A DNA stretch of 64,000 nt from Pseudobdellovibrionaceae bacterium (lineage in GTDB: Bacteria; Bdellovibrionota; Bdellovibrionia; Bdellovibrionales; Bdellovibrionaceae), in the NCBI GenBank assembly GCA_019637915.1, contig JAHBUV010000001.1, positions 1,582,565 through 1,646,564 of the forward strand. Reading direction: 5' to 3'. Below, one piece after another: positions 18,415 through 29,396 of the stretch (positions are counted from its first letter, which is position 1; each line of letters begins with the position of its first letter). Both the position numbers and the translations under genes were made by a program. Below the pieces are notes generated by a model that worked only from the letters and a program-made list of their open reading frames with translations, was not told where the DNA came from and searched no databases.

Positions 18415-19431
18415 ATGGCGGAACAGCAGATCAGACGCGCGACGATTGCCGGCACGGGGATGTATGTTCCCGAAAAAATCGTGAAGAACCAGTTCTTCAA
18501 CGACCTCTATCAGAAAGACATCGACACCTTTTTGCGCGAACAACGCAACATCTTCGAGCGCCGCTGGATGCGCGAGGATCAGAGCACCTCGGACCTGATC
18601 CTGCCGGCGGCCGAAAAGGCCCTGAAAAACTCCGGCATCACCGCCAAGGATCTCGATCTCATCATCGTGTCCACCGACACCCCCGACTACCTGTCGCCGT
18701 CGACCGCCTCCGTGGTGCAGTATAAGCTCGGCGCCGAAAAGGCCGGCACCTACGACATCAACACGGCCTGCGCGGGCTTCGTCACCGCGCTGGACATCGC
18801 CTCGAAGTACATCGCGGCCGATGAGAACTACCAAAACATCCTCGTCGTCGGCGCCTACGCCATGAGCAAATGGCTGAACCTGGACGACTATAAAATCGCC
18901 ACCCTGTTCGCCGATGGCGCCGGGGCTTGCGTCGTGCGCGCCGCCCCCGCCGGAGAAAAAGGTTTCCTGGCGAGCCACCTGTGGACCGACGGTCAATACC
19001 ACGATTACATGGGCATTTACGCCGGCGGCTCCTGGAAGCCGGTGAATCAGGATGTGCTCGATAAAAAAGAACACCTCCTGGCCTTCCCGAAACGCATTCC
19101 GCCCGAGACCAACGGCATTCACTGGCCGCGCATCAGCCGCATCCTCTTCGACCGCATCGGCAAGATGCCCCAGGACGTGAACCACTTCTTCATCACGCAA
19201 TTCAACGTCCAGAGCATCTACGAGACCCTGGATCGCCTGGAAGTGCCGCGCGAGCGCGCCCATTACGTCATGGACCGCTTCGGTTACACCGGCAGCGCCT
19301 CCATCGGCATGTGCCTCGCCGACGCCGTCGAGCAGAAAAAACTCAAGAAAGGCGACTTGTGTTTCTTCATCGGCTCCGGGGGCGGCATGAGCATGGCGGC
19401 CCTCGCTCTGGAGTGGGGATACGACACATAA
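18415..19431 (+). CDS. 3-oxoacyl-ACP synthase III-like protein with replaced His and Asn
   Basis: 338 residues with the thiolase fold of KAS III. The acyl-accepting cysteine is present (DINTACAGF, Cys119). Where KAS III has HQAN this protein has ITQFN (Thr261 replaces His), and where it has GNTSAAS this has GYTGSAS (Tyr291 replaces Asn). Without the His-Asn pair, decarboxylative condensation should be impaired. It may be an acyltransferase or a relative of OleA-like or HMG-CoA-synthase-like enzymes. The ATG at 18415 follows AGGAGG. The acyl ligase starts three bases after its stop codon. Confidence 0.85.
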   Translation: MAEQQIRRATIAGTGMYVPEKIVKNQFFNDLYQKDIDTFLREQRNIFERRWMREDQSTSDLILPAAEKALKNSGITAKDLDLIIVSTDTPDYLSPSTASVVQYKLGAEKAGTYDINTACAGFVTALDIASKYIAADENYQNILVVGAYAMSKWLNLDDYKIATLFADGAGACVVRAAPAGEKGFLASHLWTDGQYHDYMGIYAGGSWKPVNQDVLDKKEHLLAFPKRIPPETNGIHWPRISRILFDRIGKMPQDVNHFFITQFNVQSIYETLDRLEVPRERAHYVMDRFGYTGSASIGMCLADAVEQKKLKKGDLCFFIGSGGGMSMAALALEWGYDT

Positions 19432-19433
19432 AC

Positions 19434-20930
19434 ATGGAACTGGATTGGCTGAAGCGCTGGAACACCTACTCCCCCGCCGCCGTCGCCATCAAAGACGGCG
19501 ACACGGGCCGCGAGATCTCCTACCGGGATCTCTATGAGGTGTCTTGCGCCGCCGCCGCCCTCCTGCAACGGGACTACGGCATCCGCACCGGCGACCGCGT
19601 CGCCGTTTTCAGCACCAACGAGCTCGAGTACGTCTTCTTGTTCTTCGCTCTGCAACGCCTGGGCGCCATCCTCGTGCCGGTGAATTTCCGCCTCACGCCC
19701 CGTGAGGTGGAGCACATCCTCACGGACTGCGCGCCGAAGCTTTTGGTTTATCAAAACGACCTGTTGCCGGTGGTGGAAGCCCTGCCCGCCACGGCGAAGC
19801 CGCGTTTGCTGCCCTTGCAGGGCCCGAACTCCTTCGCGGCCTTCGCGCGGCAGGAACAGGCCCGCCACGAGGATTTCCACGGCCAGGCCGCGGATCCCGT
19901 GATGATCATCTATACCTCGGGCACCACCGGCTCACCGAAGGGCGCCGTGCTCACGCACGAAATGCTCTTCTGGAATTCCGTGAACACCACTTTGCGCCTG
20001 AACATCAGCCAGAGCGACTGCACGGTGATTTTCCTCCCCTTTTTCCACACGGGCGGCTGGAACGTCCTCACCACCCCTTTCCTGCATCGCGGGGCGAAGG
20101 TGGTTTTCCTGAAGAAATTCGACAGCGACCGCATCCTGCAGCTGTCGCAGGATGAAAAGGCCACCTTGCTGTTCGGCGTTCCGACCACCATGGACATGAT
20201 GACCCTGTCGCCGCTGTTCGATCAGGTGGATCTCAGCTCCATCCGCTACGCCATCGTCGGCGGCGAGCCCATGCCCATCGAGCTGATCCGCACCTGGCAT
20301 GAAAAGGGCATTCCGATCCGCCAGGGCTACGGGCTCACGGAGTTCGGCCCCAATGTCTTTTCGCTGAACGAGGGGGACGCCCTCCGCAAGATCGGATCGA
20401 TCGGCTTTCCCAACTTTTATGTTTCGGCGAAGATCGTCGACGATCACGGCCGCGAGTGCGGCGCCAATGAGATCGGCGAGCTGGTCCTGAAGGGCCCCAT
20501 GTGCATGCAGGGCTACTGGAACAACGCCGCCGCCACCCATGAGACCGTGCGCGACGGCTGGCTGCACACCGGCGATCTCGTTCGCCGCGACGAAGAGGGT
20601 TTCTACTACGTCGTCGGCCGCAAGAAAGACATGTACAAAAGCGGCGGGGAAAACGTCTACCCGGCCGAGCTGGAAAAGGTCATGCGCTCGCTCCCCGGCA
20701 TCCGCGAGGTCGCCGTCATCGGCGTCGCCGATGAGAAATGGGGCGAAGTCGGCCAGGCCTTCGTGGTGAAGGATTCCCATCACATCACGGAGGAAACCCT
20801 GCGCGAGCATTGCCTGAAAAACCTCGCCAAATTCAAAGTGCCGAAGTTCTTCGTGTTCATGGACAGCCTGCCCAAGGGCGAAAGCGGCAAGATCCTGAAA
20901 AAAGCCCTGCGGGTCCCGCTCGCCCAGTGA
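19434..20930 (+). CDS. AMP-dependent acyl-CoA synthetase/ligase
   Basis: 498 residues. The nucleotide loop YTSGTTGSPKG (160-170), the motif QGYGLTEFGP, GWLHTGDLVRRDEEGFYYV, GRKKDMYKSGGENVYPAE, and the C-terminal catalytic Lys in PKGESGKILKK are all in place, so the enzyme should adenylate a carboxylic acid and load it on CoA or a carrier protein. It directly follows the KAS III-like gene, so it probably supplies or uses the same acyl chain. Chain length cannot be read from the sequence. Confidence 0.92.
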   Translation: MELDWLKRWNTYSPAAVAIKDGDTGREISYRDLYEVSCAAAALLQRDYGIRTGDRVAVFSTNELEYVFLFFALQRLGAILVPVNFRLTPREVEHILTDCAPKLLVYQNDLLPVVEALPATAKPRLLPLQGPNSFAAFARQEQARHEDFHGQAADPVMIIYTSGTTGSPKGAVLTHEMLFWNSVNTTLRLNISQSDCTVIFLPFFHTGGWNVLTTPFLHRGAKVVFLKKFDSDRILQLSQDEKATLLFGVPTTMDMMTLSPLFDQVDLSSIRYAIVGGEPMPIELIRTWHEKGIPIRQGYGLTEFGPNVFSLNEGDALRKIGSIGFPNFYVSAKIVDDHGRECGANEIGELVLKGPMCMQGYWNNAAATHETVRDGWLHTGDLVRRDEEGFYYVVGRKKDMYKSGGENVYPAELEKVMRSLPGIREVAVIGVADEKWGEVGQAFVVKDSHHITEETLREHCLKNLAKFKVPKFFVFMDSLPKGESGKILKKALRVPLAQ

Positions 20931-20937
20931 CGATTTC

Positions 20938-20958
20938 CCTCTCCCGCGCCGGGGGAGG
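20938..20958 (+). terminator. Possible weak terminator after the acyl ligase gene
   Basis: CCTCTCCC-GCGCC-GGGGGAGG makes an 8-bp stem with one G-T pair, starting eight bases after the stop codon. The following bases are only T-rich, not a clean T-run, so stopping may be partial. Confidence 0.4.
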
Positions 20959-21093
20959 CTTCGTTGTCTTCATCTCCTCCGCTTGAAATCCGGGCTTTCC
21001 GCCGACGGGACGTCTCACTTTGGGACGCGGCCACCGTCGAACTTCCCGCCTGTCCCGCCCCGTGAGACACTGTTTCAAAGGGGAGGACGGCCT

Positions 21094-21534
21094 ATGTTCG
21101 GGCGTTTCATTTTCCTCGCGGCGACACTCCTTGGGCTGACGGCCTGTCAGTCGTCGATGTTGCGTTCTTTTGAGAAACTCCATCCCGGCATGGACAAGCA
21201 TCAGGTCCTGCAGGTGATGGGCTCTCCCGACACCTCCATGCGCATGCACGGCAAGGACCGCTGGATCTATCGTTTCTACGAGGACAACATCCGTTTTGAA
21301 AAAGAGGTCCACTTCCAGGATGGCGCCGCCGTTTACGTCGGCAACGCCTGGGTTCCGCAGGCCGAGCGCTCCGCCATCGCCGTCGATCAAAAGAACCAGG
21401 AGATCAACGTCGCCGCCGAGCAGGAGCAGGTGGAGCGGAAAAAACAAAACGCCGTGCTCTTCGAGCAATACGAAAAGCAATCCAAAGGGCAGGACAAGGT
21501 CCGCTACATGCCCGACTTCAAAGAGCTGAAATAA
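21094..21534 (+). CDS. SmpA/OmlA-like lipoprotein
   Basis: 146 residues with a lipoprotein signal (lipobox LTAC, acylated Cys about 18). The block LHPGMDKHQVLQVMGSPDT is the start of the SmpA/OmlA (BamE-like) fold, a small domain found in outer-membrane lipoproteins. The C-terminal half is Gln/Lys/Glu-rich and probably helical, longer than in BamE. The ATG at 21094 has GGGGAGG upstream. A role in barrel-protein assembly is possible but not shown. It converges with a secreted coiled-coil protein gene, the two stop codons being adjacent. Confidence 0.75.
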   Translation: MFGRFIFLAATLLGLTACQSSMLRSFEKLHPGMDKHQVLQVMGSPDTSMRMHGKDRWIYRFYEDNIRFEKEVHFQDGAAVYVGNAWVPQAERSAIAVDQKNQEINVAAEQEQVERKKQNAVLFEQYEKQSKGQDKVRYMPDFKELK

Positions 21535-22116
21535 TCATTTCGCCATCACCGAAGGTTCCGTGACCGTGCGGGACTCCTCGTTCTTTTTCCGGGCCGGGGA
21601 CAGGGCTTTCTCCCGGACTTCCGCCGGCGGCTGGTCGGGATCGGCGTACTGGCGGCGGATTTTCCCGATGGTGCGACGGAGGCTTCCCTCCAGGCCCACC
21701 TGGTTCTCCATGTCGTCGAGGGAGCGCACGTTCACGCGCTCGTACGTGCGCCCGTCCTTCAGGCCTTTTTCCGGATAGCGGTAGCGCAGGACGTTCCGGG
21801 AGCGTTCGTACTCCTCCGCCATTTCCTGGAACTCATGGTGTTCGCGCTTCAGGTCTTTCACGATCTGATTGAGCTGGGCCGGGTCTTTCGCGTGCTGCTT
21901 CGCCTGAATCAGCTCCTGCATGGTCTTTTCCTTGCCGGCGATGCGGGCCTTCAAGGTTTGCAGGCGGCTTTGCAGCTCGACCCATTCGGGAACGGATTTG
22001 GCTTCCTCTTTTTTCGCTTCTTCTTTTTTCTCGCCGCCGCCCTCATTGGCCCGGGAAGATTGCATCGGCAAAGACAAGAGCAGAATGACCGGCAGACAGC
22101 TAAGAAGAGACCTCAC
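21535..22116 (-). CDS. Secreted coiled-coil protein of unknown function
   Basis: 193 residues with a signal peptide (LLSCLPVILLLSLPMQSSRA) followed by a Lys/Glu-rich stretch and a long heptad-like helix (about 45-105: LQSRLQTLKARIAGKEKTM and onward). The GTG at 22116 was chosen because AGGAGG stands six bases upstream; an ATG ten codons earlier has no such site. The gene overlaps the end of the zinc-ribbon gene by 17 bases. I recognise no family; a periplasmic scaffold role is plausible only. Confidence 0.65.
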   Translation of the reverse strand: MRSLLSCLPVILLLSLPMQSSRANEGGGEKKEEAKKEEAKSVPEWVELQSRLQTLKARIAGKEKTMQELIQAKQHAKDPAQLNQIVKDLKREHHEFQEMAEEYERSRNVLRYRYPEKGLKDGRTYERVNVRSLDDMENQVGLEGSLRRTIGKIRRQYADPDQPPAEVREKALSPARKKNEESRTVTEPSVMAK

Positions 22117-22768
22117 CGTAAACCTCCTGCCTCCAGGATACCTCAATCGGCAAAGACTTGATGCGGTTGACGAGAATCGAGGCTTTGGTCGGGTTCATCG
22201 GTTTCAAACGCAGCTCGCCGTTTTTGAGATGGGCCATGATGTCGTCCACGTCCCAACCGAAGCGGCTGTCGGTCAGGGCTTCGCGCAGCTCACGCACGGT
22301 CGAAGCGAGCTCGAGCCCCCGCAGGATCAGGATGTAGCGCAAAGGGCCCGTCGAAGCGCTGGCGTTGGCGTATTCCACCACGCTGCCCAGATCCGACGGC
22401 GCGGGCGAGGTCGGCTCCAGGCCGAAACCGGCCGCGGATTCTTCGCTCACGGGCGCGATGGGTTGATCGAAATTGTCAGGATCCGGCGGGGCCGCCGGCG
22501 TTTCCTCTCCCCCGGGATTCTCACCGAAGACCGCGGCTTCCTCGGGGGGAAGCGGGGTTTCCGGTAAAGGCTCGAAGGAAAAGGGCACCGGCTGATCGCC
22601 GGAAAAGGCCGGTGTTTCGACCTCGTCGTTTTCCGCCGGCGCGGCCGCCTCGGGCTGACCGTCCCAGCCGACGAAAAAAACGGCCCGGCAATGGGGACAG
22701 GTGAACAGCGTCCCCGCGTGTTGATCGGTGATTTCAATCGCCTGATGGCAATTCGGACAGGCGGCCAA
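22100..22768 (-). CDS. Zinc-ribbon protein with a C-terminal conserved domain
   Basis: 222 residues. The N terminus has CPNC and CPHC pairs (Cys4, Cys7, Cys24, Cys27), a zinc ribbon of the MJ0042/FmdB-like kind. A long Pro/Glu-rich linker (about 38-135) leads to a C-terminal domain (RYILILRGLELASTVRELREAL...SILVNRIKSLPIEVSWRQE) that looks like a small alpha/beta domain. It sits 23 bases downstream of secA on the same strand. Function is unknown; the ribbon-linker-domain plan suggests a regulator or adaptor. Confidence 0.65.
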   Translation of the reverse strand: MAACPNCHQAIEITDQHAGTLFTCPHCRAVFFVGWDGQPEAAAPAENDEVETPAFSGDQPVPFSFEPLPETPLPPEEAAVFGENPGGEETPAAPPDPDNFDQPIAPVSEESAAGFGLEPTSPAPSDLGSVVEYANASASTGPLRYILILRGLELASTVRELREALTDSRFGWDVDDIMAHLKNGELRLKPMNPTKASILVNRIKSLPIEVSWRQEVYGEVSS

Positions 22769-22791
22769 TCCGTGGCACTCCTTCGCTTTTT

Positions 22792-25455
<2,664 letters not shown>

Positions 25456-25507
25456 AGGCGACAGAATAGTCCTCACTTGCTGTCAGGTGCAAGAAAGCCC
25501 TGTTTTT

Positions 25508-25987
25508 TCAGAGACTTTTGGACTCGCCGAGTTGCCTGATTCCCTCGTACGTGGCGATCGCCACCGAGGTCGAAAGATTCAAACTGCGGGCCGGCCCCAA
25601 GAGGGGGATTTTCACCGCCTGATCTGCGTTGCGTCGAACGAGTTCCGGATCCAGCCCTTTGGTTTCTTTTCCGAACACCAGCCAGTCGCCGGGCTGATAT
25701 CGGGCTTCGGTGTAGAGCCGCTTCGCCTTGGTGGAAAAATAAAAAACCCGTTTCGGATCCTCGATTTTCTCCTGCCATTCCTCGAGCGTGGCATGATGGA
25801 ACCAGGTGAGGTGCTGCCAATAATCGAGGCCGGCGCGTTTCAAGGTGCGGTCGCTGATCTCGAAGCCCAAACGCCCCACGAGGTGCAGTTCACAGCGGGC
25901 CGAAACGCAGGTGCGCCCGATGTTCCCCGTGTTCTGCGGGATCTCCGGTTCAATCAGGACAATGCGGAAAAGGGAACTGCTACCCAA
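25508..25987 (-). CDS. trmL: tRNA (cytidine(34)-2'-O)-methyltransferase TrmL
   Basis: 159 residues, the family length. SPOUT-class motifs are VLIEPEIPQNTGNIGRTC, LVFGKETKGLDPEL and IPLLGPARSLNLSTSVAIATYE, which form the trefoil-knot SAM site. It methylates the wobble ribose of leucine tRNAs. The predicted start is TTG (25987), overlapping the end of the upstream gene by eight bases, so translation is probably coupled. Confidence 0.92.
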   Translation of the reverse strand: MGSSSLFRIVLIEPEIPQNTGNIGRTCVSARCELHLVGRLGFEISDRTLKRAGLDYWQHLTWFHHATLEEWQEKIEDPKRVFYFSTKAKRLYTEARYQPGDWLVFGKETKGLDPELVRRNADQAVKIPLLGPARSLNLSTSVAIATYEGIRQLGESKSL

Positions 25988-26582
25988 GATGACGAACGAC
26001 CTCTTGACCGAATTTGGACAACGCCAACCGACGTCCCTTGTCCACGATCAGATCAAGGTTCATCAGCTCACGGTACAGGCTCATATCATTGATCGGCACG
26101 ATTTCACGCCCGGTGGCGGCACCGAGGCGCATGAGGTAGGTGCGTTGACGCTCGGTCAATTTGTCGGTCAGCGCCGGGTCTTCCCGCAAAGAGCGTTGCC
26201 AGTCCCCGTCCTCCAAAGGACGCGCCGTTCCCGGCAATTTTTTGGGATTCAAATAATAAACCCAGGCCCGAACGGGCTGGTCCGCCCCGTCCGCCAGAAC
26301 CTCCACCTCCTCGCGGCGGTGCAGGCCTTTTTCCGGCTCCAGGCGGGAGCATCCGTGGAATTCATCGAGTAAATTGATCAGCAAATCCGAATGCTTAACT
26401 GAAACAAGCTGCCCCCGGACGGCGCTCGAGCCGCCTTTCAACAAGACCGGATAACCGACCTTCAGGCGCCAAGCGGTGGCGCGGATCAGGGCCCCCGTGC
26501 TGGCTTCAATCATATCGGCGATCTTCGACCAGTGGACCATACCTTCCGACATGGCACCGAACACGAAAAAGCGCGTCGTCAT
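25980..26582 (-). CDS. Gamma-glutamylcyclotransferase-like protein
   Basis: 200 residues. The start FFVFGAMSEGMVHW resembles the FVYGTLxxG glycine-binding loop of the GGCT/BtrG fold, with VKHSDLLINLLDEFHGC in the place of the LDxxEG block. The C-terminal 60 residues are helical and extra. The ATG at 26582 has GGAGGGGG upstream; the open frame extends further but without a signal. It could cut gamma-glutamyl peptides or amines; the catalytic Glu position is not certain, so the call is at fold level. Confidence 0.6.
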   Translation of the reverse strand: MTTRFFVFGAMSEGMVHWSKIADMIEASTGALIRATAWRLKVGYPVLLKGGSSAVRGQLVSVKHSDLLINLLDEFHGCSRLEPEKGLHRREEVEVLADGADQPVRAWVYYLNPKKLPGTARPLEDGDWQRSLREDPALTDKLTERQRTYLMRLGAATGREIVPINDMSLYRELMNLDLIVDKGRRLALSKFGQEVVRHLG

Positions 26583-26664
26583 CAGAACCCCCTCCAACGG
26601 ACAACTTTTTTTCGTCAGGCGCTGTGTGTGTACCAAAAACAACGGTCTCGAGCAAGGGCTCTGT

Positions 26665-26692
26665 TTGACGGGCAAAAGGGATCTGATATGGT
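26665..26692 (+). promoter_or_regulatory. Candidate sigma-70 promoter for glnB-glnA
   Basis: TTGACG (26665-26670), 16 bases, then TATGGT (26687-26692), 24 bases before the glnB ATG. No clear -24/-12 GG-N10-GC sigma-54 site was seen in this gap, so nitrogen control would have to act in another way. Confidence 0.5.
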
Positions 26693-26697
26693 TCTGA

Positions 26698-27054
<357 letters not shown>

Positions 27055-27096
27055 GACCGGCGAGCGACAACATCAACGTGAGGAGGGAAGACTGAT

Positions 27097-28512
27097 ATGA
27101 AAGCGCAAGAGGCGATCAATTTTGCGAAGGAAAAAGGCGCCAAGATGGTGGACTTCAAGTTCTGCGACATGGTCGGGACTTGGCAGCACCTGACGATTCC
27201 GATGGGCGAACTGTCCCTGGAAACCTTCGAGCAAGGCGTGGCCTTCGACGGCAGCTCCATCCGCGGCTGGAAGGGCATCGAAGAATCCGACATGGTCCTC
27301 CTCCCGGATCCCGCCACGGCGAAGATCGATCCTTTCATGCAAGTCCCCACCCTCTCCCTGATCTGCGACGTGGCCCTGCCGGAAACTCTCGAGGCTTACG
27401 ACCGCGATCCCCGCCAGGTGGTGAAAAAAGCCCTCGCGTACATGCAATCCACCGGCGTCGCCGACACGGCTTTCTTCGGCCCCGAGGCCGAATTCTTCGT
27501 GTTCGATGACGTTCGTTACGAACAAACCAACAACAGCGGCTTCTACATGGTCGACTCGTCGGAGGGCACCTGGAACACGGGCCGCGACGAAGAGGGCCGC
27601 AACCTCGGCTACAAACCCCGCCACAAAGAGGGCTACTTCCCGGCCCTGCCGACGGACTCCATGCACGATCTGCGCACGGAGATGTGCCTGGAGCTCGACC
27701 GCCTGGGAATGACCGTCGAACGCCATCACCATGAAGTCGCCTCCGCCGGCCAGATGGAAATCAATTTCCGCTTCGACAGCGCCGTCAACATGGGCGACAA
27801 AATGCAGTGGTTCAAGTATGTCGTGAAAAACGTCGCCCGCCGCCACGGCAAAACCGTGACCTTCATGCCGAAACCGCTTTTCGGCGACAACGGCTCGGGG
27901 ATGCACCTGCACATGTCGCTGTGGAAAAACGGCCAGAACCTCTTCGCCGGGAACAAGTACGCCGGCCTCTCGGAAATGGCCCTTTACTACATCGGCGGCA
28001 TCCTGAAGCACGCGCCCGCCCTGTGCGCCTTCATCAACCCGACCACCAACAGCTACAAACGTTTGGTGCCAGGCTACGAAGCGCCGATCAAACTCGCTTA
28101 CTCCTTCAAGAACCGCTCGGCCGCCGTTCGCATCCCGAACTCGGGCCCGAACCCGAAAGCCAAGCGCATCGAGTTCCGCACGCCGGATCCGTCGGCGAAC
28201 ATTTACCTCGCCGAAGCCGCGGCCCTCATGGCCGGTCTTGACGGAATCATCAACAAGATCCATCCCGGCGACGCGCTCGACAAGGACATCTACGGCCTGC
28301 CCCCGCAGGAAGCCGCGAAAATCCCCTCGATTCCCGCCTCCCTCGAGGAAAGTCTCGCGGAGCTGCAGAAAAACGGCGGCTTCCTGATGAAAGGCGACGT
28401 TTTCACGCAGGATCTGATCGACACCTGGATCGGCTACAAAACCGATCGGGAAATCCGCCCCGTGCAGCAGCGCCCGGTGCCCTACGAATTCCACTTGTAC
28501 TACGATATCTAG
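27097..28512 (+). CDS. glnA: Glutamine synthetase type I
   Basis: 471 residues. Catalytic and metal-binding blocks are visible: [58 protein letters not shown] and [28 protein letters not shown] holds the Tyr that is adenylylated in type I-beta enzymes, so the activity is likely controlled by covalent modification together with P-II. It forms glutamine from glutamate and ammonium. AGGAGG precedes the ATG. Confidence 0.97.
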   Translation: MKAQEAINFAKEKGAKMVDFKFCDMVGTWQHLTIPMGELSLETFEQGVAFDGSSIRGWKGIEESDMVLLPDPATAKIDPFMQVPTLSLICDVALPETLEAYDRDPRQVVKKALAYMQSTGVADTAFFGPEAEFFVFDDVRYEQTNNSGFYMVDSSEGTWNTGRDEEGRNLGYKPRHKEGYFPALPTDSMHDLRTEMCLELDRLGMTVERHHHEVASAGQMEINFRFDSAVNMGDKMQWFKYVVKNVARRHGKTVTFMPKPLFGDNGSGMHLHMSLWKNGQNLFAGNKYAGLSEMALYYIGGILKHAPALCAFINPTTNSYKRLVPGYEAPIKLAYSFKNRSAAVRIPNSGPNPKAKRIEFRTPDPSANIYLAEAAALMAGLDGIINKIHPGDALDKDIYGLPPQEAAKIPSIPASLEESLAELQKNGGFLMKGDVFTQDLIDTWIGYKTDREIRPVQQRPVPYEFHLYYDI

Positions 28513-28542
28513 GCCGTTAATTTTGGTTGAAGAGGTGATCAT

Positions 28543-28929
28543 ATGAGCGATGTGCGCAACTTCATGGGTTATTTGTGGTTCCGGCAGGAAGACGGTGTCG
28601 TCACCATCGGGATCAACGAAGAAGGCCTCGAGGATTTCGAAGAGATCTCTTCCGTGGAACTGCCCCCGGAAGGCGAGAAAATCGAAGCGGACGTCGTTCT
28701 GGGCACCATTGAAACCGACGACGGTCCTTTGGATATCTATTCGCCCGTCGACGGCACCGTGCTGGAAGTGAATTCCCAGGTCGTCGACGAGCCCTCCCTG
28801 ATCCAGGAAGAGCCCTACGAGGAAGGCTGGCTCATCCGCATCGAAACGGATGATGTGGCGGACGATGAGGACGAAGAAGAGGATGATGATGACGAGGATG
28901 AAGAAGACGACGAGGACGACGACGAATAG
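28543..28929 (+). CDS. GcvH-like lipoyl-domain protein without the lipoyl lysine, with an acidic tail
   Basis: 128 residues. The core (10-101) follows glycine-cleavage H protein: VELPPEGEKIEADVVLGTIET, DIYSPVDGTVLEVN and EEPYEEGWLIRIE. The lysine of ESVKA that carries lipoate is replaced by Asp60 in IETDDGPLDIY. The final ~25 residues are almost all Asp/Glu. Lipoylation is therefore not expected, and the protein may be a binding or regulatory domain. It follows glnA by 30 bases, in the glnB-glnA transcription unit, with no other glycine-cleavage gene nearby. Confidence 0.8.
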   Translation: MSDVRNFMGYLWFRQEDGVVTIGINEEGLEDFEEISSVELPPEGEKIEADVVLGTIETDDGPLDIYSPVDGTVLEVNSQVVDEPSLIQEEPYEEGWLIRIETDDVADDEDEEEDDDDEDEEDDEDDDE

Positions 28930-29054
28930 TCGTGGTCCTTGGTGCCAGCTTGGCATCCCCTCGTGAAAAAACTCTCAAAAATTCCCCTGGCGCTTTGACC
29001 TTTGCGCCGTCTTTGAGTAACCCGGTCTCCTTGGATCAACGAGGAGACTGAAAT

Positions 29055-29258
29055 ATGAAAAAGATGCTTTTGGCCGTCGCTCTCTTGCTGGCCGCCTTGG
29101 CTTTGACCGGCCGCCCGTCCACCGCTCTGGCTTTCTGCGAGACTTACGAAAGCCCCTGCGGCGGGAACGAAGACCGCACGGGTGACGATCGCCATCGCGA
29201 TGATGACCGCGATGACGGCGAACGCCACGACAACGACGAGGAAGATCCGGGTTTCTGA
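29055..29258 (+). CDS. Small secreted His/Asp-rich protein
   Basis: 67 residues: a signal peptide (MKKMLLAVALLLAALALTGRPSTALA) then about 40 mature residues with two Cys (FCETYESPCGG) and a run rich in Asp, His and Arg (DDRHRDDDRDDGERHDNDE). GAGGAGA lies ahead of the ATG, and a strong terminator follows. The mature part is probably disordered and could bind divalent metals. No family was recognised. Confidence 0.7.
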   Translation: MKKMLLAVALLLAALALTGRPSTALAFCETYESPCGGNEDRTGDDRHRDDDRDDGERHDNDEEDPGF

Positions 29259-29285
29259 GATCATTCCCGCTTCCGCAAAAGCAGC

Positions 29286-29317
29286 AAAGCCCCGCCCACA
29301 AAGCGGGGCTTTTTTTT
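29286..29317. terminator. Intrinsic terminator after the small secreted protein
   Basis: AGCCCCGC-N7-GCGGGGCT forms an 8-bp GC-rich stem (29288-29310), followed by T8 and preceded by AAA. It is strong in the plus direction. Confidence 0.92.
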
Positions 29318-29396
29318 GACCCAACCAAGCCTGTCGACAGGTCGAGTTCGCGAGAATTCATTCACGGGTTCCCCCGGAGTCGGGGATAATCTTCCC

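Noticed and set aside
28858-28926. GAT/GAA-rich repeat-like run
   Set aside because: Explained by the acidic tail of the GcvH-like protein; not a separate repeat element.
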